A stretch of DNA of 64,000 nt, from contig NZ_JACJVQ010000008.1 of assembly GCF_014212135.1 (NCBI RefSeq), positions 372,001 to 436,000 of the forward strand. The letters are read 5' to 3'. The stretch's first letter is position 1, and every line of letters begins with the position of its first letter. The notes beneath the pieces were generated by a model. It was not told the origin of the DNA, did not search any database, and worked only from the letters and a program-made list of their open reading frames with translations. The stretch comes from Cohnella thailandensis. GTDB lineage: Bacteria > Bacillota > Bacilli > Paenibacillales > Paenibacillaceae. A program made the translations under genes and the position numbers. Below are positions 59,896 to 64,000 of this stretch, one piece after another.

Positions 59896-59927
59896 TTGAC
59901 ATTCCAGCGCTCGGGAAGCTTTATCAT
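59896..59927 (+). promoter_or_regulatory. MerR-type promoter of the regulator gene
   Basis: -35 TTGACA (59896-59901), -10 TATCAT (59922-59927), 20-bp spacer with TTCC...GGAA dyad. It resembles the divergent MFS promoter, so the regulator probably controls both. Confidence 0.65.
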
Positions 59928-59954
59928 AGAGGTAGAGAGGAGCGATCGAACCAA

Positions 59955-60770
59955 ATGTTCAAAATCAGCGAATTCTCGAAGCTAAGCCAGGTCCCCGCCA
60001 AAACCCTAAGGTTCTACGACCAGTTGGAGCTTCTCAAGCCCGCTTATACGGATCAACAGAGCGGCTACCGTTACTATAAAAGCGAACAACTGCTGCAGCT
60101 GCACCGGATACTGGCGTTCAAGGATCTGGGATTCACGCTGGAGCAGATCAAGCAATTGTTAAAAGAAAACGTTTCGAACGCGGAGATTCGAGGAATGCTT
60201 CGGCTGAAGCAGGCGGAGCTCCACTCGTTGATTCAATCCGAAATGGAGCGTCTGGGGCGCATAGAGGCCAGGCTTGGGTGCATCGAACGGCAGAGCGACG
60301 GACGCCTTCGCCACGAGCTTGTCGTCAAGAAGGTCGAGCCCTTGCTGGTCGCGACACTCAAGGAGACGACAAGCCGCGCAAGCATCCCCGGTTTGTTCGA
60401 GGAGATCGACGAGTTTCTCCGCAAGAACGGGGTTGCGCCGACCGTTCCCCACATGGTCATGTGGCACGCCTGCCCGGAATGCGAGAGCAGCATCGAGCTG
60501 GAGATCGCCTGCCCCGTCCCGCGAGAGCTATCGAATACGTCGCGCTTCCAAACGAAGGTGCTGCCCGAGATGACCGTCGCGACGGTGACCCACATCAGCC
60601 GCCCGGATGAAGACACTCCCGTGAGCATCGAGCTGGGCTCCTGGATCGAAGGCAATGGCTATCGGATCAGCCCGGAGCTGCCGAGCCGGGAGATTTATTT
60701 GTCTCCGCAGGAGAACGACAAGTTGCGGTATGTAACCGAGAGTCAGATGCCGATTCTGGCTTTGGGATGA
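59955..60770 (+). CDS. MerR-family regulator with GyrI-like effector domain
   Basis: A 271-residue regulator: N-terminal MerR winged helix (MFKISEFSKLSQVPAKTLRF, GYRYY), dimerisation coiled coil (~80-115), and C-terminal GyrI-like ligand-binding domain as in BmrR/Rob relatives. No Cys metal ligands are placed as in metal-sensing MerR proteins, so the inducer is probably an organic or drug-like compound. The GAGAGGAG before the ATG is strong. It likely activates the divergent MFS exporter. Confidence 0.9.
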   Translation: MFKISEFSKLSQVPAKTLRFYDQLELLKPAYTDQQSGYRYYKSEQLLQLHRILAFKDLGFTLEQIKQLLKENVSNAEIRGMLRLKQAELHSLIQSEMERLGRIEARLGCIERQSDGRLRHELVVKKVEPLLVATLKETTSRASIPGLFEEIDEFLRKNGVAPTVPHMVMWHACPECESSIELEIACPVPRELSNTSRFQTKVLPEMTVATVTHISRPDEDTPVSIELGSWIEGNGYRISPELPSREIYLSPQENDKLRYVTESQMPILALG

Positions 60771-60814
60771 TATACGGGTAGGAAATGGGCGGGCGAGGTG
60801 CCGAAAATGAAAGA

Positions 60815-60845
60815 AGGAGCGCAAGATCGTCATCTTCGCGCTCCT
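60815..60845. terminator. Bidirectional terminator between MerR and MFS genes
   Basis: AGGAGCGC-AAGATCGTCATCTT-GCGCTCCT, near-perfect stem with internal AAGAT/ATCTT pairing, A-rich before and T-rich after. It serves both convergent genes. Confidence 0.8.
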
Positions 60846-60862
60846 CGCTATTTTTGCAGCAA

Positions 60863-62062
60863 TCAGCTTGCCGCTAGTGTCTTCCGTTTACGCCCCTTCA
60901 GCGAAACCCCGAAGCAGATCAGCAGCACCACGGCCGCGAGCGCATACGGAGAATTAATATCAAGATCGAACAGCACTCCGGCCACGATAGGGCCGACGAT
61001 GTTGCCGAGGCTCGTGAACGCCGAGTTCAATCCCGCCACGTAGCCTTGCTGGTCCTTGGCCAGCTTCGACATCTGCGTGCCGATCGTCGGACGGAGAATA
61101 TCGATCGCCAGGAACACGACGAAGGTCACGGCGAAGATGAGCCAGAACGAGTGCACGAACAGCATCAGCAGGATGAACAACCCCGCAACGAACAGGCAGA
61201 CCGAGATAATCCGCTTCTCCCCGAACCGGTTAAGCAGCCAGCTGAAGACCGTGAGCTGCACGACGGCGCCGGCAATCGAGCCGAAAGTAATAACGAAGGC
61301 GATATCCTTCGGATCGAACCCGAACTTGTGGTCGACGAACAGCGAATAGATCGTCTCGAAGTTGGCGAGCCCGAACGACATGACGAAGACGATAACCAAG
61401 CTGAGAAAATAAGGCTCGCGGTACGAATACCTCAACTGGGTCAGCAGACTGCTCCGTTCTTGCTCCTTGGCCGGAGATTCGGATCGGGTTTCTTGAACCG
61501 GAACCGATTCCTTAAGGAACAGTAATGTGACGCAGGCGGCGACAACCCCTGCTACACCTGCGGCGTAGAAAGGCGCCCGAATTCCGAATTCGGCGATATA
61601 GCCCCCGATTCCGGGCCCGATGATGAAGCCCGTCGTGATGGCCGCGTTCACGTATCCCATTCCGGCGGCGCGTTCTTCGTCCGTCGTGATATCCGCCGCA
61701 TAAGCCATGACGGCGGGCATGATCATGGCCGCGCTGATGCCGCCGAGCGCCCGTGCCAGGAACAGCAGCACCGGGGAGCTCGCGATTCCGAACAACCCTT
61801 CCGACACCGCGAACACGAACATGCCGATGACGATCATCCTTTTCCGCCCGACCGAATCGGACAGACGGCCGGCCAGCGGCGAGAACAGGAACTGGGTCAA
61901 CGAGAAAACGGCGACCAAGAGCCCCATCAAGCTGCCGTTTATGCCCAACTCGTTCATGAAGCTCGGCATGATAGGAATAATAAGTCCGATCCCGGTGAAT
62001 ACCAGGAACAGGTTCAACATTAAGATGGGCAACGCCCCGTGATGTTTGACAAAGATGGACAT
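60863..62062 (-). CDS. MFS multidrug/tetracycline-type exporter (12 TM)
   Basis: A 399-residue transporter with 12 TM helices. Motif A appears as SPLAGRLSDSVGRKRMI, motif C as GPGIGGYIAEFG, as in TetA/NorA-type proton-drug antiporters. TGTGGAGGATTATACGGT places a good GGAGG ~9 nt before ATG. It lies 69 bp downstream of a TetR-family gene on the same strand; a TetR-like operator copy sits in that gap, implying repression. The drug spectrum is not readable. Confidence 0.88.
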   Translation of the reverse strand: MSIFVKHHGALPILMLNLFLVFTGIGLIIPIMPSFMNELGINGSLMGLLVAVFSLTQFLFSPLAGRLSDSVGRKRMIVIGMFVFAVSEGLFGIASSPVLLFLARALGGISAAMIMPAVMAYAADITTDEERAAGMGYVNAAITTGFIIGPGIGGYIAEFGIRAPFYAAGVAGVVAACVTLLFLKESVPVQETRSESPAKEQERSSLLTQLRYSYREPYFLSLVIVFVMSFGLANFETIYSLFVDHKFGFDPKDIAFVITFGSIAGAVVQLTVFSWLLNRFGEKRIISVCLFVAGLFILLMLFVHSFWLIFAVTFVVFLAIDILRPTIGTQMSKLAKDQQGYVAGLNSAFTSLGNIVGPIVAGVLFDLDINSPYALAAVVLLICFGVSLKGRKRKTLAAS

Positions 62063-62092
62063 ACCGTATAATCCTCCACATATCCTTGCGAA

Positions 62093-62118
62093 TAATACTG
62101 AATAATCGTTCTAGATTT
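62093..62118 (-). promoter_or_regulatory. TetR operator copy 2 (before MFS gene)
   Basis: TAATACTGAA-N6-TTCTAGATTT: the first arm is identical to the operator arm at 62759-62784 and the spacing is the same; the second arm matches at 6 of 10. It lies 31-56 nt upstream of the MFS ATG. Confidence 0.55.
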
Positions 62119-62131
62119 TGATAAAAAAAAG

Positions 62132-62731
62132 CTAAGGCGACGGTTTGGCGATTCCATGCAGGAACACGTCGATCGCCAACCGGTAAGCGGCCAGCGCCTG
62201 TCCCCGGTCCATGCTCTTGGAGTGTTGGCTGAGACCGTACAGGAGGCTGTCCAGTATAATGGCGAGTCCGGTCACGTCTTGAGCCCTGAACTCTCCGTTG
62301 TCGATGCCCCTCTGGAGGAGCTGCTTGTTGAAGTTAACGTATCCTTTGATCATCTGTTCGATGCGTTCTTCCACTTCCGAGTCCTTCTCGGCGTTGGTGA
62401 AGAATTCGTCGATGGCCTTCGTCAGCGGATGGTTGATCTGCTCCAGCGCCATATGCTCGGCCAATCCGTACAGCTTGTCGGCCGTGCTCTTGTAGAGCGA
62501 TTCCTTCGCCAGCCATGTCTCCTCCCACTCCTTGTCCCATTCCTGGACGAGATGCAGGAACAAGCCTTCCTTGCTCTTGAAGTGATAATAAATGTTGCCC
62601 GCGCTGCACCCGGTCGCCTTGACGATCTCCTCGATCGCGGTGGCTTTGAATCCTTTCTTTATAAAAAGCGCCTTGGATGCTTCGGCAATCTTCTTCTTGG
62701 TCTGCTCGGTTTGCTGTTGCTTCTTGTTCAA
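62132..62731 (-). CDS. TetR/AcrR-family repressor
   Basis: A 199-residue repressor: N-terminal helix-turn-helix (~10-55, ATAIEEIVKATGCSAGNIYY) and a C-terminal ligand-binding/dimerisation domain. Start is TTG 62731 (LNKKQQ) with GTGGGGGCG nearby; the upstream frame to 62809 runs through the promoter and operator, so it is rejected. Its own -10 box overlaps a perfect dyad (autoregulation) and a second copy precedes the MFS gene. Confidence 0.85.
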   Translation of the reverse strand: MNKKQQQTEQTKKKIAEASKALFIKKGFKATAIEEIVKATGCSAGNIYYHFKSKEGLFLHLVQEWDKEWEETWLAKESLYKSTADKLYGLAEHMALEQINHPLTKAIDEFFTNAEKDSEVEERIEQMIKGYVNFNKQLLQRGIDNGEFRAQDVTGLAIILDSLLYGLSQHSKSMDRGQALAAYRLAIDVFLHGIAKPSP

Positions 62732-62758
62732 TGCATTATCGCCCCCACTTCCTTGCCG

Positions 62759-62810
62759 TAATACTGAACGTTTATTCAGTATTATAGGGGAGAGTGGCCT
62801 TTTTGGCAAA
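62759..62810 (-). promoter_or_regulatory. TetR promoter with overlapping operator copy 1
   Basis: TAATACTGAA-N6-TTCAGTATTA (62759-62784), perfect 10-bp arms, overlaps the -10 TATAAT (62781-62786). The -35 TTGCCA is at 62805-62810, 18-bp spacer. Overlap with the -10 fits autorepression. Confidence 0.75.
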
Positions 62811-62841
62811 CTTTCTTGCGCTTTGGTTTCGGCTTATGGGT

Positions 62842-62972
62842 CTGTAAGCCGATAATGTCGGCTTACAGCGACTTGAGCGAGCCTTTGTGGACCTGTAAGC
62901 CGATAATGTCTGCTTACAGCGACTGAGTCGCGGCTTTGTGGACCTGTAAGCCGATAATATCGGCTTACAGCG
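62842..62972. repeat. Three 29-bp palindromic repeats, period 51 bp
   Basis: Copies at 62842-62870, 62893-62921 and 62944-62972, each built on GTAAGCCGATAATGTCGGCT (20 bp shown) and its complement. Start-to-start distance is exactly 51 bp twice. The spacers also match (GAGCCTTTGTGGAC / GGCTTTGTGGAC). This fills the gap to the DUF6688 gene. It could act as terminator-like hairpins or a REP-type element. Confidence 0.75.
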
Positions 62973-62988
62973 TTTTAAGCCCCCGAAA

Positions 62989-64000
62989 TCATCTCCTGGT
63001 TCGTCCTTTTTCCTTAAAGCCGCTGTACTGAACGTGAATCCGATTCTCCGGCTTGGCGTCGACGGTGTACAGAACGAGCAGGAAAAACCACTCCAACGGC
63101 TTCATCGCCAAGTAAACGATGTCGGCAGCAACCTTCGTGCGGATATGCCGGCTGATCGGAAAGCCGTATTTGTCGTAAAGCCGGCGAACCTTGCGATGGA
63201 ACGTGGGCGCGTATTGCTCCAGCACGTTCTCGAACGCATTGGCAATTAATAGCTGGCGGTTGACCGGGATCGCCTCGCCATGGCGGATTCCCGCGCGAAG
63301 CGGCTTGACCACCCGAGAGTGGCCCCGGGCGGCCACTGTGCACAGATAATGTCCGTCGCCGGGCAGCATCTCCGGAGGGGGCGCCGGCAGCTTGGACAAA
63401 TGGTAGCCGCTCGTATCCAGGAACGCACGCACGATGCCATCCGGCCTCTGCCCGAACAAGCCCAGAACCAGAGAAATGACTAGCTGGACGGGGAACATCA
63501 GGAAGGTCCATAAACTCACCCCCGACCAACCGCGCAGCATGAAGCGATGCAGCGGGCGCTGCCAGGCGGGCAACTCCTCCTCTTTGTCCTCCCGTCGCAG
63601 CATCTTCCAGATGTCGAGCGAGCGCTTGAGCTGCGCCAAGTACAGCAAACCGAACGTCAAGCTCCCGAGCTGCAGGGGCAGCACCGTAAAAATATCATAA
63701 TCGGAGAAGCCTGTATGAACGGCGTAGACGACGGCCAGAACGACGTTGATGGCGAGCAAGGCGTTGGAGCAAGCGTATACGATCGGGGATAGCCGCCGAT
63801 GATAAACTCTCAGCAACCAATAGGCTATGAAACCGAGCAGCCAATCCGCGACAAGGACGGCGCTGTGCTTATGGGACAAGGAAGCGTAATTGTAGGGTTT
63901 CGCTCCGGTTTGCTCGAAAACTTGCAGCGGCTCTCCTCCCGGCACCCCGTATTTGTGATCGAAAACAAAACCGAAGATCATCATGAATAAGAAGATCGAG
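62989..64000 (-). CDS. DUF6688-like membrane protein, N-terminus beyond window edge
   Basis: An integral membrane protein of unknown function. At least five TM helices are seen at the N-terminal half (HSAVLVADWLLGFIAYWLL, then VYACSNALLAINVVLAVVYA), followed by a soluble region with GDGHYLCTVAARGHSRVVKP and FPISRHIRTKVAADIVYLA, which I associate with DUF6688 proteins. Codons upstream of the ATG at 63984 remain open and hydrophobic to the window end, so the true start is probably outside. At least 331 residues are inside. Confidence 0.7.
   Translation of the reverse strand, partial: SIFLFMMIFGFVFDHKYGVPGGEPLQVFEQTGAKPYNYASLSHKHSAVLVADWLLGFIAYWLLRVYHRRLSPIVYACSNALLAINVVLAVVYAVHTGFSDYDIFTVLPLQLGSLTFGLLYLAQLKRSLDIWKMLRREDKEEELPAWQRPLHRFMLRGWSGVSLWTFLMFPVQLVISLVLGLFGQRPDGIVRAFLDTSGYHLSKLPAPPPEMLPGDGHYLCTVAARGHSRVVKPLRAGIRHGEAIPVNRQLLIANAFENVLEQYAPTFHRKVRRLYDKYGFPISRHIRTKVAADIVYLAMKPLEWFFLLVLYTVDAKPENRIHVQYSGFKEKGRTRR

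Overview
The window looks like chromosomal DNA from a Gram-positive, GC-rich member of the Paenibacillaceae (Paenibacillus or Cohnella type). The evidence is the AAGGAGG-type ribosome binding sites, frequent TTG/GTG starts, lipoprotein solute-binding proteins paired with LplB/YtcP-type permeases, YesM/YesN-type regulators, an S-layer-homology surface protein and DUF3231/CBO0543-type proteins. No rRNA, tRNA, CRISPR array, prophage or transposase was seen. The first and last genes are cut by the window edges.

Most of the window is carbohydrate uptake and degradation, in four loci with different regulators. (1) 1-11.2 kb: a GH115 alpha-glucuronidase (partial), a membrane-anchored AraC regulator and a solute-binding protein, separated from two sugar permeases by a Xer-type recombinase gene and two HD-GYP genes. 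Both halves of this split transporter carry the same ~94-bp upstream element. (2) 18.3-29.3 kb: a membrane AraC regulator, two permeases, a binding protein, a GH42 beta-galactosidase and a secreted multidomain glycosidase, all on the minus strand. (3) 32.2-36.3 kb: a GH78-type alpha-L-rhamnosidase divergent from a cupin-AraC regulator, with two exact 10-bp direct repeats between them. (4) 47.1-55.1 kb: a YesM/YesN two-component system, a binding protein with a cre-like site in its leader, two permeases and a GH88 unsaturated glucuronyl hydrolase. Together they suggest a plant cell-wall polysaccharide degrader (glucuronoxylan, galactan, rhamnose-containing pectin).

Between these loci lie resistance and efflux genes, each with recognisable local control. 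An ABC-F ribosome-protection gene sits behind a ~380-nt leader with two short leader peptides, two intrinsic terminators and alternative hairpins. There is an ANT(6)-type aminoglycoside adenylyltransferase. Three MFS exporters are paired with an XRE/MmyB regulator, a MerR regulator (two look-alike 20-bp-spacer promoters) and a TetR regulator (two operators). A MocR/PdxR regulator is divergent from an EamA exporter with a perfect dyad between them. A 1526-residue S-layer protein at 38.9-43.5 kb carries FG-GAP, Calx-beta, at least six near-identical cadherin-like repeats and three SLH domains.

The structures that best merit follow-up are: the Xer-type recombinase gene bracketed by perfect 24-bp inverted copies of a near-palindromic site (6036-6059 and 7097-7120); the tandem leader-peptide attenuator of the ABC-F gene; the duplicated promoter element of the split sugar transporter; and two families of short intergenic palindromic repeats (17.9-18.1 kb and a 51-bp tandem array at 62.8-63.0 kb).
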